Origin: Erysipelotrichaceae bacterium 66202529
GTDB taxonomy: Bacteria > Bacillota_I > Bacilli_A > Erysipelotrichales > Erysipelotrichaceae
Length of the DNA: 64,000 nucleotides
Reading direction: 5' to 3'
NCBI GenBank assembly: GCA_017161075.1
Contig: CP046174.1
Coordinates: forward strand, 3,968,001 to 4,032,000
Part shown: one piece after another, positions 55,302 to 64,000 of the stretch
How the letters are laid out: every line of letters begins with the position of its first letter
Position numbering within the stretch: the first letter of the stretch is position 1
Position numbers and translations under genes: made by a program
Notes under the pieces: model-generated
What the model saw: only the letters and a program-made list of their open reading frames with translations
Databases searched by the model: none
Told to the model about the DNA's origin: nothing

Positions 55302-56225
55302 TCAGTTGATCTGATAGACGATTAGATAAGCATTAACGGTATTATTAAAGCTGCATACATTCACACCCTGTGCTGTGTCGCTCACCATGCACAGACTGTC
55401 TCCCTCACCTAATTCAACAATGCAGGTGCCATTCACAAAGCTTCCCTCACAAAGCATCGGTATTCTGGATTCCTCAATGATCATTGTATTGTTCAGCTCT
55501 AATGCAACAGCATCTCCTTCGCAGGGCTGGGAAGCAGGCAAACAGCCAAACTGTACTACATAAGTACCGGCATGTCCTGCAATCACACTGCGATAATCAT
55601 CAGATATTGTAAATCCGCTTTGGATAGAGCCGATATCAAAGACAAAGGCCTCCTGCGCGCAGAATTGCTTGTCTGTATAAGACTGCATACTGACAGATGC
55701 AAATTGTATAACCGGTGCTGATTCTCCTGCAGGGCCGGTTGCTCCCTGAGGCCCCTGCGGGCCCTGGGCACCGGTTGCACCTCTGGCTCCAGTCGCTCCA
55801 CGCTCACCCGGCATTCCCTGCGGTCCTGTCGATCCGGTAGGGCCCTGAACGCCCGGTACTCCCTGTGGTCCGGTATTTCCCTGTGGGCCACGTAAGCCCT
55901 GAAGACCTTCCCGTCCCTGAGATCCCTGCAATCCACGTGGTCCCTGCGGCCCTCTTGGCCCTCGAGGCCCCATAGGCCCGGTAGGACCAATACCCGGATA
56001 TGGGCGTGGCGGACGCGGTGGACGATTGCAGTCACAGTCACAATCGCAATCACAAGCTGAACCTTGATTATAATCATAATCATAGGCATTGTCATTCATG
56101 TTCTGGAAGCCGTCATACGCACGCTCACCACAGCTGCACTCCCTCTCAGCCTGAGATTCGTCAAAACTACGGCAGGTATCATAGTCGTCATATTCGCAGT
56201 TCTTGTCATATCTGTTTCGATACAT
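55302..56225 (-). CDS. Collagen-like (BclA-type) surface protein
   Basis: About 307 residues. An acidic, Tyr/Asp/Cys-rich head (residues 1-70) includes an alternating Cys-Asp run; then PPRPPRPYPG; then about 29 Gly-X-Y triplets (GPTGPMGPRGPRGP...), rich in Pro, Gln, Thr and Arg; then a roughly 130-residue C-terminal domain of TNF/C1q-like jelly-roll type. This is the plan of BclA exosporium proteins. The start at 56225 follows AAAGGGGA; no signal peptide is seen, as for spore-coat-assembled proteins. Confidence 0.88.
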   Translation of the reverse strand: MYRNRYDKNCEYDDYDTCRSFDESQAERECSCGERAYDGFQNMNDNAYDYDYNQGSACDCDCDCDCNRPPRPPRPYPGIGPTGPMGPRGPRGPQGPRGLQGSQGREGLQGLRGPQGNTGPQGVPGVQGPTGSTGPQGMPGERGATGARGATGAQGPQGPQGATGPAGESAPVIQFASVSMQSYTDKQFCAQEAFVFDIGSIQSGFTISDDYRSVIAGHAGTYVVQFGCLPASQPCEGDAVALELNNTMIIEESRIPMLCEGSFVNGTCIVELGEGDSLCMVSDTAQGVNVCSFNNTVNAYLIVYQIN

Positions 56226-56312
56226 AGCTATTCCCCTTTCAAGAGCTTTTCTTTCCTTACTCACTTCACTATATGCACAAAGGGGCATTTGTGTTAGTCA
56301 AAATACACACAC

Positions 56313-57419
56313 TTAGGCGAATTTCCCAAAGCATTCCAGTGTAGCCTTCGCTGTTTCATAGCCATGCTGCAGGATGGCGTCAAAATCAAGGGAGGATACC
56401 TTTTCCAATGTTGTCTTATAATCCGCAACCCGCTGTACCTCCGCCTCCTTCATACTGCAGCGTATCCAGTCCTCCTTTTCCTGTTTTGAACAGGTGCTAT
56501 GCTTCATGATTTCCTTTACCGTTGTGCCGATTTTCAGATAAACACCATTATGATATTTGCGGAAGAAGTCGATTACCTCCTGACTGCGCAATGCCTCCAC
56601 CTGATCCATATTGATATCAAGCAGACGTTTTAAGTTTTCAATAGAAAAGGAATATTTACGAGTTTTATGCCCGATATTTCCAGATGCATTGGAAACAATC
56701 AGATAATTGATATCCGGCAGCAATCCACCATCCTGTTTCGTTGTGAATACCGGATCCAGCCCCATATTGTCATAGACACCGCCATCCCACAGGTGTAACA
56801 CACGATCTCGTGGCCGAACCGTTATCGTTCCGGTTGCATCCGTCCACACATATTGATCCGTTTTCAGTTTATACGGCCCAATCCATACCGGAAAGCCTGC
56901 ACTGGCCGCTACTGCATGTGATAAAGCAAAGGATGGATGCATCACAAAGCTGGAATCCCGCTCTCCCATTCTGATTTTGGAAAAGCGAAAATCCTTTCCG
57001 GATTCATAGGCGGTTGTATTGATTGTCCACATAGGAGATGCGGCAATATCCTGTAAACAGCCCTTCACTGACCAGCGCTGCTCCATGACCTTAGCAAGCA
57101 GATTTACCTTTTTATCCCAGTAATAGGGTTGTAGAAACAGTCGTAATACCGCATGCCACTGGATATCCTTTTGCGTAATACATTTTTTTACTTCCGGCAG
57201 CACCTGCTTTAAAAGCTGTGTATCCTTGGGCCATTGATTGGCATTGCAGGCATATATCAGTCCCATACAGATACTAGCACCAGAGACAGTGGATATATGC
57301 TTTACATTCCCCAGCAGCTTTTTCTCTGCGAGATATTTTAGTACACCAAGATGGTAAACAGCCGCCCGCATACCACCGCCGGATAATGCAAGTCCGATGC
57401 GCATTTGATCTTTTTTCAA
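56313..57419 (-). CDS. Patatin-like phospholipase
   Basis: 368 residues. Oxyanion loop LALSGGGMRAAVYHLGVL (about 10-27), nucleophile Ser in STVSGASICMG, and the dyad Asp in LWDGGVYDNMG near 215. Probably hydrolyses membrane phospholipids or lysophospholipids at the cytoplasmic side; no signal peptide. Upstream of the collagen-like gene in the same direction, separated by about 90 bases. Confidence 0.88.
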   Translation of the reverse strand: MKKDQMRIGLALSGGGMRAAVYHLGVLKYLAEKKLLGNVKHISTVSGASICMGLIYACNANQWPKDTQLLKQVLPEVKKCITQKDIQWHAVLRLFLQPYYWDKKVNLLAKVMEQRWSVKGCLQDIAASPMWTINTTAYESGKDFRFSKIRMGERDSSFVMHPSFALSHAVAASAGFPVWIGPYKLKTDQYVWTDATGTITVRPRDRVLHLWDGGVYDNMGLDPVFTTKQDGGLLPDINYLIVSNASGNIGHKTRKYSFSIENLKRLLDINMDQVEALRSQEVIDFFRKYHNGVYLKIGTTVKEIMKHSTCSKQEKEDWIRCSMKEAEVQRVADYKTTLEKVSSLDFDAILQHGYETAKATLECFGKFA

Positions 57420-57564
57420 GCTTTCACCCCTTTTAGCGTATGCAAAAAGGACGGCTGCAGTACCGTCTGTTTTTCATCTGTTATCTATAAGGATTATATT
57501 CTTATCGTGTATGCATCCGTTCAAGTCAGTATCCTATTACGATAAAACCATTTCTGAATATTAC

Positions 57565-57819
57565 TTAGAAGCTGCGTATTGCCTCCTGTATTACATGCAA
57601 TGCCATATCTTCATCCTTTTTGTGAACATAAAGATAATACATTGCATCATTGTGGTGGGAACCCTGAGCAATCGGTGGAGCACTGCGATTTACAGCGGAG
57701 AGATTTTTCGTTATCAGCGAATATTTGATTCCCGCTCCCTGTAATGCATAGCGTGCTTTTGACAGACGCTCCATATTATCCGTTACCATGATTTCCTTTC
57801 GATTCCAAATTGCTATCAT
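57565..57819 (-). CDS. Small DUF2007-like protein
   Basis: 84 residues: MIAIWNRKEIMVTDNMERLSKARYALQGAGIKYSLITKN...YYLYVHKKDEDMALHVIQEAI. The alpha-beta pattern with a conserved LYV-hydrophilic end is like the small DUF2007 'putative signal transducing' proteins. The ATG at 57819 is favoured by distance from GGAAGGGGA. Monocistronic. Confidence 0.65.
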   Translation of the reverse strand: MIAIWNRKEIMVTDNMERLSKARYALQGAGIKYSLITKNLSAVNRSAPPIAQGSHHNDAMYYLYVHKKDEDMALHVIQEAIRSF

Positions 57820-57940
57820 ATCCATTCCCCTTCCTGCTCTTTCCTTTATTATATTCCCTTTCTCCTCTTATGTATATATACCGTAAGGTTTTCATAGAGG
57901 CGATGCTATATCCTGCTTTACTGCGTTTCTGAACAAGACA

Positions 57941-57972
57941 AAAAAGCCTGCCACCGTTTATGACAGACCTGT
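57941..57972 (-). terminator. Terminator of pta
   Basis: Minus strand AGGTCTGTC / GGCAGGCTT stem with wobbles, then TTTTTT. Confidence 0.6.
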
Positions 57973-57990
57973 TTGTTTTCTTTATATATA

Positions 57991-58965
57991 TTAGATATCC
58001 ATGTATTTCTGTGCAGCAGTCACAATGGCCATCTTAAATACCTCTTCCGCATTACAACCGCGTGATAAGTCATTGATTGGTGCATTCAGACCCTGCAGAA
58101 TTGGCCCAATCGCTTCATATCCCCCCAGACGGGATGCAATTTTATAACCGATGTTTCCGGCATCGATATTCGGGAAGATAAAGGTATTGATATTTCCGGC
58201 AACCTTGGAATCCGGTGCTTTCAATTTTGCGACTTCCGGAGCAACTGCACAGTCAAACTGTACTTCTCCTTCTACAGCGAAATCCAGCGGCATACGTTTT
58301 AAGCGGGTTGCTGCTTCATTTACCTTCGCAACACTGGCACCCTTTGCGGAACCCAGTGTAGAGTAAGACAGCAGTCCGACTCTTGGTTCAATACCGAACT
58401 GACGAACAGTATGTGCAGTCTGCAGTGTAATTTCCACCAGATCATCTGCACTCGGATCAATATTGATAGAGCAGTCACCCATAACCAAATTTTCCTCGCC
58501 ATCCTTCATCAGGATAAAGCAGCTGGAAACGATGGAGTTTCCCGGTCTTGTTTTAATCAACTGTAAAGCAGGACGTACCGTATCTGCAGTAGAGTATGTA
58601 GCACCACCAAGCAGACCATCTGCACAGCCCAGCTTAACATACATGGTACCAAAAAAGTTTCTATGCAGACATGCTTCTCTTGCCTGCGCTTCATCCAGCT
58701 TACCTTTACGAAGCTCGATAACCTTTGTTACCATCATATCCATATTTTTATATTCGATTGGATCCAGTGTTTCGATGCCTTCAATATCCCATCCGTTTGC
58801 TGCAGCAGCCCCAGCTATTTCCGCACGATTTCCCAGCAGAACAGGTACAACGATATCTTCCTTATGCAGACGGATTGCTGCTTCCAGAATACGCGGGTCA
58901 GAGCCTTCTGTAAATACGATACGAGTTCCCTTTCCCTTGATTTTTTCAATTAAAGATTTGATCAT
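57991..58965 (-). CDS. pta: Phosphate acetyltransferase
   Basis: 324 residues, the short (single-domain) Pta form. Converts acetyl-CoA and phosphate to acetyl phosphate in acetate fermentation. Motifs include IVFTEGSDPRILEAA, DGLLGGATYSTADTVRPALQ, LLSYSTLGSAKG, EGEVQFDCAVAPEVA and FPNIDAGNIGYKIASRLGG. A -10 (TATAAT at 58996-59001, minus strand) and GTGAGGA ribosome site precede it. No ackA follows. Confidence 0.95.
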   Translation of the reverse strand: MIKSLIEKIKGKGTRIVFTEGSDPRILEAAIRLHKEDIVVPVLLGNRAEIAGAAAANGWDIEGIETLDPIEYKNMDMMVTKVIELRKGKLDEAQAREACLHRNFFGTMYVKLGCADGLLGGATYSTADTVRPALQLIKTRPGNSIVSSCFILMKDGEENLVMGDCSINIDPSADDLVEITLQTAHTVRQFGIEPRVGLLSYSTLGSAKGASVAKVNEAATRLKRMPLDFAVEGEVQFDCAVAPEVAKLKAPDSKVAGNINTFIFPNIDAGNIGYKIASRLGGYEAIGPILQGLNAPINDLSRGCNAEEVFKMAIVTAAQKYMDI

Positions 58966-59001
58966 AAAAAATCCTCACTTTCCTTGCCATATTTTATTAT
59001 A

Positions 59002-59611
59002 CACCGACACTTTGCATAAAAAAAGGAAATTTTCACAAATCAATGATTTCACAAGTGAAAAGCGTCACGTTTTACAGTTTTAAAATAGAATGGCAGTAAA
59101 AATGCTATCACAGCATGCTGAAATTGTAACTGCTTGTTATAGATTAAACTGTTACTATCCGTCGTTTTCCCTGATTTCGAATAGAAAGCATCCATTGCTT
59201 TATGGGCAGTGAATCGAAATAAATAATGCAGAAGCATTGGATTTTCTTCCTTGAATTCTCATTTATCTGCACTTTCTTTTTCCTTTACAGAGCAAGCTTT
59301 ATCCGGAAGCTTTGTAATATGATATGTAAGTTTTTTTACACAGTACAGCATTTTTCACAAGCAGTCTCCTTTTCCATAGATAAATGTCGCTGTTTATGCA
59401 GCTGCACAAGCTGCGTTCATTATAGCGGAATGCCAGGAAAGCATAGATGGTACTGGATGTTTATCATTCTCCATGTTTACATGCAAAGAAGGATATACAA
59501 TTACGGTTTTCCATCTGCCCGGTTTCCTTCTTATCGCTCCTCCGCTTTTTTTCTGTATCCCAGGGTATCGTAGCACATACTGTGAATTTCAGAAGGTTGT
59601 GTAAAAAACAC
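59002..59611. other. Gap without a supported gene
   Basis: A 115-codon plus-strand frame (59226-59573) has no ribosome site and an unnatural composition (many Cys, Phe, Tyr). Otherwise AT-rich DNA up to the folT promoter. Confidence 0.45.
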
Positions 59612-59640
59612 TTGTAATTTCTTATTAGCTGCTCTATAAT
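59612..59640 (+). promoter_or_regulatory. folT promoter
   Basis: TTGTAA (59612-59617), 17-bp spacer, TATAAT (59635-59640). Confidence 0.75.
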
Positions 59641-59649
59641 CTACCCATA

Positions 59650-59747
59650 AGCAGAGTAGGTCAGGAAGCGTTAAGTACCATCTGAACGGGGAGTTGTCAG
59701 ACGGGCGAAAAGTTTATCTTGCGGTTTCCTGGTCGCATCCCGCTGTT
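59650..59747 (+). ncRNA. Tetrahydrofolate (THF) riboswitch
   Basis: The leader of folT carries the THF riboswitch core: AGAGTAG, GCGTTAAGT, GAACGGGGAGTTGTC with a paired AC(A)G, then GCATCCCGCTG closing the P1 stem. The order and sequence of conserved blocks match the folT-type class I element I know from Bacillota. Ligand binding would report cellular folate. Confidence 0.85.
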
Positions 59748-59797
59748 GCATGAGAAAATTTTTCTATCTCTTTTCTATATGCAATATCGGAAAGGAG
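59746..59797 (+). promoter_or_regulatory. Switching region of the folT leader
   Basis: CTCTTTTC (59768-59775) can pair with GAAAGGAG (59790-59797) and hide the ribosome site. Alternatively TTGCAT (59746-59751), next to the riboswitch closing stem, pairs with ATGCAA (59779-59784) and blocks that folding. Confidence 0.5.
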
Positions 59798-59807
59798 GTA
59801 TTTTTTT

Positions 59808-60359
59808 ATGAACTTTGCGAAAGAAATAACCGGATTACCCGGTTTGATCAAAACAAGCGCACAACAGCTGCGCAGGGTTCCTGCCCTTACCGGAACCGCT
59901 ATGCTGACAGCACTGAATGTCGTTGTCGGTACGCTGTTCATCCCCATCACACCAACCTTACGTATTGGTTTTTCCAGTATTCCTGCTGCTGTTTGCGGCA
60001 TGATGTACGGGCCGGTATGTACCGGATTTGCCGGTGTGATCGCAGACACGCTGAAATATATCCTTCGGCCTGACGGCCCTTACTTCCCAGGGTTTGCCAT
60101 CAATGAATTTTTAACCGGAATGATATACGGCTGCTTCTTCTACCAGAAAAAAATTACCCTGCCAAGAGTAATTATCGCCAGAGCCTGTATCACGATTTTC
60201 ATCAATCTGATGCTAACCTCTCTCTGGCTAAACATGATGTATCAGAGTCCGCTGTTCACCATGATACGGCTCATAAAAAACGTCGTAATGTTCCCTGTAG
60301 ATGTAGCACTGCTGTATGCGGCATTAAAGGGTGCGGAAAGAATACGCAAGACAGTCTGA
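59808..60359 (+). CDS. folT: Folate ECF transporter S component
   Basis: 183 residues: integral membrane S component with about six helices and the family start ...RVPALTGTAMLTALNVVVGTLFIPITPTLRIGFSSIPAAVCGMMYGPV. It captures folates and works with a shared energising module (EcfA-EcfA'-T), which is not encoded here. AAAGGAGG lies 9 bases before the ATG. Control by the THF riboswitch supports the folate assignment. Confidence 0.93.
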   Translation: MNFAKEITGLPGLIKTSAQQLRRVPALTGTAMLTALNVVVGTLFIPITPTLRIGFSSIPAAVCGMMYGPVCTGFAGVIADTLKYILRPDGPYFPGFAINEFLTGMIYGCFFYQKKITLPRVIIARACITIFINLMLTSLWLNMMYQSPLFTMIRLIKNVVMFPVDVALLYAALKGAERIRKTV

Positions 60360-60405
60360 TAAGACAAAGCAGATGCATATATGAACCTGTAGAATGAGCT
60401 GAATT

Positions 60406-60514
60406 GAAAAAGGAGACCTTACGATCTATTGAATAAGACGAGAATATATTAGGGATACAAATGAAAAGCATCCCTTCCATATCGTCTCTCATGCAATCGT
60501 CAGGCTCCTTTTTT
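60406..60514 (+). terminator. Terminator after folT
   Basis: AAAAAGGAG with CTCCTTTTTT pairs across a long loop (about 89 bases) and ends in a T-run. Confidence 0.45.
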
Positions 60515-60608
60515 ATATACAGGCAGAACAAACGGGCAAGCAGAAAAACACAGGTTCCTTTTCTAAATAGGTGATGAGATTAAACTTTTCTATAGAATCT
60601 CCCCGTTT

Positions 60609-61292
60609 TTAAATCATCATGGTTATCAGATAATAGAAAATTGGGCCCAGCATTGCTGGCAGCAGATTGGCTGTTTTCAAATGCAGAATCCCCAGCAAAT
60701 CCAAGGATAATCCAAAAATCAACAGGGAGCCGATAGCAGATATCTCATTGATTACATAGGGTGTAAGCAACGGCTGCAGAACACCCGCTAAAAGAAAGAT
60801 CCCTGTTTCATACAAAAATACAAAGGGGCCTGACAGCATGACGCTGGGTCCGTAAATTGCCCCGTAAATCAAAGAGCTGCAGGTATCCAGAATAATTTTA
60901 AAGGATAGAATAGAGGCGTCGTTTTTCAATCCGATATCCAGAGGGCCTACAATAGCCATAGAACCGATGCACTGAATCATAAATACGGTGATAAAGCCCT
61001 TCACAAAGTTTTCATCCGCATGCTGAAAGCGGGATTTTAACAGCACCGCAAGCCGGTTAAATTTTCCATCAAGATCAACACCTGTACCGATGATTGCGCC
61101 AATAACACAGCTAAGAATCATTAAGACCGTATTTTTTGTCGCAATAGCTCCCTGTATTCCGACAACGGCAATGCATAGATTTGCAATTATCAATATAGCA
61201 TTTACCTGTTCCTTACTCATGAATTTCTTGCAATATCTGCTGAAAAAACCGCCGGCTACAATACCAGCCATATTCAGAAAAATATACAGCAT
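60609..61292 (-). CDS. DUF554 membrane protein
   Basis: 227 residues, about six helices, with the family features NAGI-type GGFFSRYCKKF, GIQGAIATKN, GAIIGTGVDLDGK, QCIGSMAIVGPLDIGLKND and GAIYGPSVMLSG. DUF554 proteins (YdfK/YqgA-like) are of unknown function. Last gene of the MFS, amidohydrolase, DUF554 operon, 32 bases after the amidohydrolase. Confidence 0.88.
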   Translation of the reverse strand: MLYIFLNMAGIVAGGFFSRYCKKFMSKEQVNAILIIANLCIAVVGIQGAIATKNTVLMILSCVIGAIIGTGVDLDGKFNRLAVLLKSRFQHADENFVKGFITVFMIQCIGSMAIVGPLDIGLKNDASILSFKIILDTCSSLIYGAIYGPSVMLSGPFVFLYETGIFLLAGVLQPLLTPYVINEISAIGSLLIFGLSLDLLGILHLKTANLLPAMLGPIFYYLITMMI

Positions 61293-61324
61293 ACCAACAC
61301 TCCCTTCTTTTTATCCAATAACAC

Positions 61325-62491
61325 TTATTTCAAATAGTTTAATACTGTCTGTACCTCAGTTTTTACACCATTTATCATAGCAGCCTCCTGAATTTTGAAT
61401 TTTGGATTATGATTCGCAAAGCCGCAGCCTTCTTCTGCAGTTCCACCGCCAAGCTGTACAAAGCATACCGGTGCAATCTGACGATAATTTGAAAAGTCCT
61501 CGCTGGCACTCGTCAAGGGAGCTTCATATACCATTTCTTTACCGAGTACCTGTGCGGCGCTATCCATTACCAGTTGGGAAACCTTGGCATCATTAAGGAC
61601 AGCCGCATAGGAAAATTGATAATCGAGATCGTAGCTTGCTCCATAGGCAGCACAGGTATGCTGAATAACAGCCTTTACACGGCTTGCGATGCTCTGTCTG
61701 GTATCCTCATGAATCGTTCGGATAGACGCACTCATATATGCCTTATCCGGAATGATATTGGGAGCTTCCCCTGCCTTGAATTCACCGACAGTTAGGACAG
61801 CCAGCTCACCCGGCGTCACCATACGGGAAACAATGGTTTGTAGTTGCGTGATAATCTGTGTCCCGATAATGATAGGATCGATACCGTTTTGCGGCATGGA
61901 GCCATGACTTCCCTTTCCCTGAATATGCAGGAAAAAGCCGTCAGCTGCTGTAGTTGCAGGGCCGCTGGGATGCACATGAATACTTCCACAGGGAAGATTC
62001 GGTATGATATGCAGACCGACAACCGCATCCACATCATCAATCAAACCGCTATCTACGATTGCCTGGGATCCTCCAGGGTTTAGCTCCTCTGCATGCTGGA
62101 AGATGAGCTTAACGCTGCCATGCAGGGAATCCTTCAGCTCATACAGTACCTTGGCAGTTGCCAGCAGCATAGCGGTATGTGTATCATGTCCGCAAGTGTG
62201 GGCAACATTGTTAACGTCCGATGAGAAGGAAAGCCCACTTTCCTCCTGCATTGGTAAGGCATCCATATCCGCACGCAGCAGTATGGTTTTTCCTTCCTGT
62301 GCTCCGTGTATGATTGCCAGTACACTGGTTTGCGCAGGATGCTGAATTTCTATATCTCCAAAGGATCGAAGTGTTTTTTCCACAAAGGCACTCGTCTTGT
62401 ATTCATTGAAGGAAAGCTCCGGATGCTGATGAATATGCCGCCTCCATGCTATCATATCCGCTGTTGGAATATGTTCAAACCATTCATTCAT
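61325..62491 (-). CDS. M20 family amidohydrolase
   Basis: About 388 residues. Two-metal M20/M40 peptidase motifs: RRHIHQHPELSFNEYKTS, HTCGHDTHTAMLL, FQHAEELNPGG, DAVVGLHIIPNLPCG, and the C-terminal LTSASEDFS. Hydrolyses an N-acyl amino acid or similar amide. The ATG at 62491 has AGGAGG at proper distance; an ATG six bases earlier is too close. Its neighbour, an MFS transporter, may import the substrate. Confidence 0.92.
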   Translation of the reverse strand: MNEWFEHIPTADMIAWRRHIHQHPELSFNEYKTSAFVEKTLRSFGDIEIQHPAQTSVLAIIHGAQEGKTILLRADMDALPMQEESGLSFSSDVNNVAHTCGHDTHTAMLLATAKVLYELKDSLHGSVKLIFQHAEELNPGGSQAIVDSGLIDDVDAVVGLHIIPNLPCGSIHVHPSGPATTAADGFFLHIQGKGSHGSMPQNGIDPIIIGTQIITQLQTIVSRMVTPGELAVLTVGEFKAGEAPNIIPDKAYMSASIRTIHEDTRQSIASRVKAVIQHTCAAYGASYDLDYQFSYAAVLNDAKVSQLVMDSAAQVLGKEMVYEAPLTSASEDFSNYRQIAPVCFVQLGGGTAEEGCGFANHNPKFKIQEAAMINGVKTEVQTVLNYLK

Positions 62492-62532
62492 AATCATGAC
62501 CTCCTATATTGTGTGCACTCTGTGCTTCCAGT

Positions 62533-63783
62533 TTATGCTTTCGCATGATTCATCTGCTTTCGCAGCTGCTGATTCTTTTCGGTTTCCTTTACCTGCCCCG
62601 GCTTTTTCACCAGCAATGCCAAGCCACCGGATATCACCATACAGACCGCTAAAACGATAAAGGAAATCGTATAGCTTCCAGACCTTGCAAATGTACTGAC
62701 AAGCTGTGGAGAAACGATTCCTCCAACAAAGGCACCAATATTTAATACAGCAAATGCTGATCCTATAATATTTCTCGGTATTAGTTGATAAGGCACTGCC
62801 AGTAAACCGGAAAACGCCAGCATCATTGCAAAGTCACCAACATACAGTGCCGCAATCGCAAGCTGATATAGAGGCGCTGTTATGAAAATAACCAGACAGA
62901 CAGCAGTTAAAACTGATGCCCAAAAGATAAAGGTAAGCTCTTTATTTTTAAAGTATTTCGTCAGGATGATACCGCTGGAAGCCATAGCAATCGTCATAAT
63001 GACATAGAAGCCTACCATCACACTACTCAGCATGGCAGGATTTTCGATATTAAAATTGACATGAAATACATTTGGGAGCCAGAACATCATTGCGACACCA
63101 ACCAGATTACTGAACAACACAGCCCCTGCCAGCAACAGGGTATTTCTGTTTTTCCAGGCATCGAAAAACCCGATTTTCTCTTTTTTCTCTATCGTCTTTG
63201 TCTGTTCCAGCGGCTCTTCTTTTTTATGCTCCTTCAAAAAGATAACTGCGAGTAATAAGGCTGCCAAATAGCCAAATCCCAGAAACCAGTAAGCATGATG
63301 CCAGTTGGTATGAATAATACTTTCTCCTACCGTACTGGCCAGAATACCGCCAATTCCGGCAGTGGCTACTACAAAGGATTGTATCCTTGCACACTGATCT
63401 GCTTCAAAGCTGTCGCTGATGATTTTTGGAGAACCATTCGTATATCCTGCCTGACCAAAGCCAACCATAAAACGCAAGAGCAGAATGGCAAACAGAGAGC
63501 TTACAGTACCAAACAGGAAAGAAAATACCATGAGCACTGCCAGTGAAATCACAACAAATTTTTTATATCCAAATCTGTCCACCAGCCAGCCTCCCGGTAT
63601 GGTTACCAGAATGAAGCTGACATAAAAGACGGATGATAAATTTCCCATCTGTGCTTTTGTAAAGCCATAAGTACTGATCAGTTTATCTGCAGTAAATCCG
63701 ATCATGCTCTTATCAAGATTTGCAAAAATTCCAATTAGGAAAATCACGCCAAACACGATCCATTGTTTTTTTGTTAAGTTCAT
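62533..63783 (-). CDS. MFS transporter
   Basis: 416 residues, twelve predicted helices, with the MFS motif GGWLVDRFGYKKF between helices two and three and a second copy-like region in the C-half. Of the anion:cation symporter type (ACS-like) by helix pattern and N-terminal GIFANLDKSMIGFT. First gene of the operon; next gene is an amidohydrolase 41 bases on. Substrate unknown but could be an acylated amino acid. Confidence 0.9.
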   Translation of the reverse strand: MNLTKKQWIVFGVIFLIGIFANLDKSMIGFTADKLISTYGFTKAQMGNLSSVFYVSFILVTIPGGWLVDRFGYKKFVVISLAVLMVFSFLFGTVSSLFAILLLRFMVGFGQAGYTNGSPKIISDSFEADQCARIQSFVVATAGIGGILASTVGESIIHTNWHHAYWFLGFGYLAALLLAVIFLKEHKKEEPLEQTKTIEKKEKIGFFDAWKNRNTLLLAGAVLFSNLVGVAMMFWLPNVFHVNFNIENPAMLSSVMVGFYVIMTIAMASSGIILTKYFKNKELTFIFWASVLTAVCLVIFITAPLYQLAIAALYVGDFAMMLAFSGLLAVPYQLIPRNIIGSAFAVLNIGAFVGGIVSPQLVSTFARSGSYTISFIVLAVCMVISGGLALLVKKPGQVKETEKNQQLRKQMNHAKA

Positions 63784-64000
63784 AACATCCTCCTTATTGA
63801 TTTCAAATAATTTTGACGGTTAATTCGTTGTTCTTTTCACCGCCGCGAAAGGTATTGCTTTATTCTGAATTTGATGGTCATTGCAATCATCATAGTCGTT
63901 TGCGTCTTTTCAATAATTCAGTTATATAACAGAGAAAGGCTTTTAACGTTGTATGCATACTCACATTTCCGCTGGAATATAGCTGTTATATCTGCCTGTC
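63784..64000. other. Upstream region of the MFS operon
   Basis: AGGAGGATGTT precedes the MFS ATG. Nothing else is recognised up to the window end. Confidence 0.4.

Noticed and set aside
59226..59573. Plus-strand 115-codon frame upstream of folT
   Set aside because: No ribosome site; rich in Cys, Phe and Tyr, as expected of random AT-rich DNA.

Overview
The window is chromosomal DNA of a low-to-mid GC Bacillota. The 16S sequence, the gene families and the -35/-10 promoters with AGGAGG ribosome sites suggest the Erysipelotrichaceae, probably [Clostridium] innocuum or a close relative. That placement rests on recognition, not on an alignment. No insertion sequence, prophage, CRISPR array or tRNA gene was seen.

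Layout. 0-3 kb: end of an ABC exporter operon, ispD with a leaderless-looking promoter, and an MBL hydrolase. 3.2-16.2 kb: two paralogous glucitol-family PTS operons, each led by a SorC-type regulator. One has a fused EIIC-EIIBC protein. The other has split genes, gutM and a homoserine-dehydrogenase-like (DRL family) SAF-domain oxidoreductase. Both share the same promoter architecture, with a CcpA cre-like site just after the start of transcription. Between them lies a MacB-type ABC transporter divergent from its two-component system, around a perfect 11-bp inverted repeat. 16.6-31.5 kb: M24 peptidase, MscL with a zinc-ribbon tail, SDR, MgtE, a three-gene FAD oxidoreductase operon divergent from a LacI regulator, a ClpC-like ATPase whose second ATPase site is degenerate, and dinB divergent from an HdiR-like S24 regulator. 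31.6-37.1 kb: two small genes and a complete BceRS-BceAB antimicrobial-peptide module.

37.1-38.1 kb is about 1 kb of AT-rich apparently non-coding DNA. 38.1-43.2 kb is a full rRNA operon on the minus strand (16S-23S-5S, no spacer tRNA) with a consensus promoter and RNase III stems.

43.3-49.1 kb is the accessory part and looks like a small defence island. It holds an orphan JetD-like (Wadjet type II) TOPRIM protein, a controller-like XRE gene coupled to a predicted PUA/EVE-HNH nuclease, a NUDIX hydrolase, an unknown gene, and a MazG-like plus HNH pair with overlapping reading frames. The second half of this island is markedly AT-rich.

49.4-64 kb: heterodimeric ABC exporter under a MarR repressor with two matching operators; a collagen-like (BclA-type) surface protein beside a glycosyltransferase; patatin; pta; folT behind a tetrahydrofolate riboswitch; and an operon of MFS transporter, M20 amidohydrolase and DUF554 protein.
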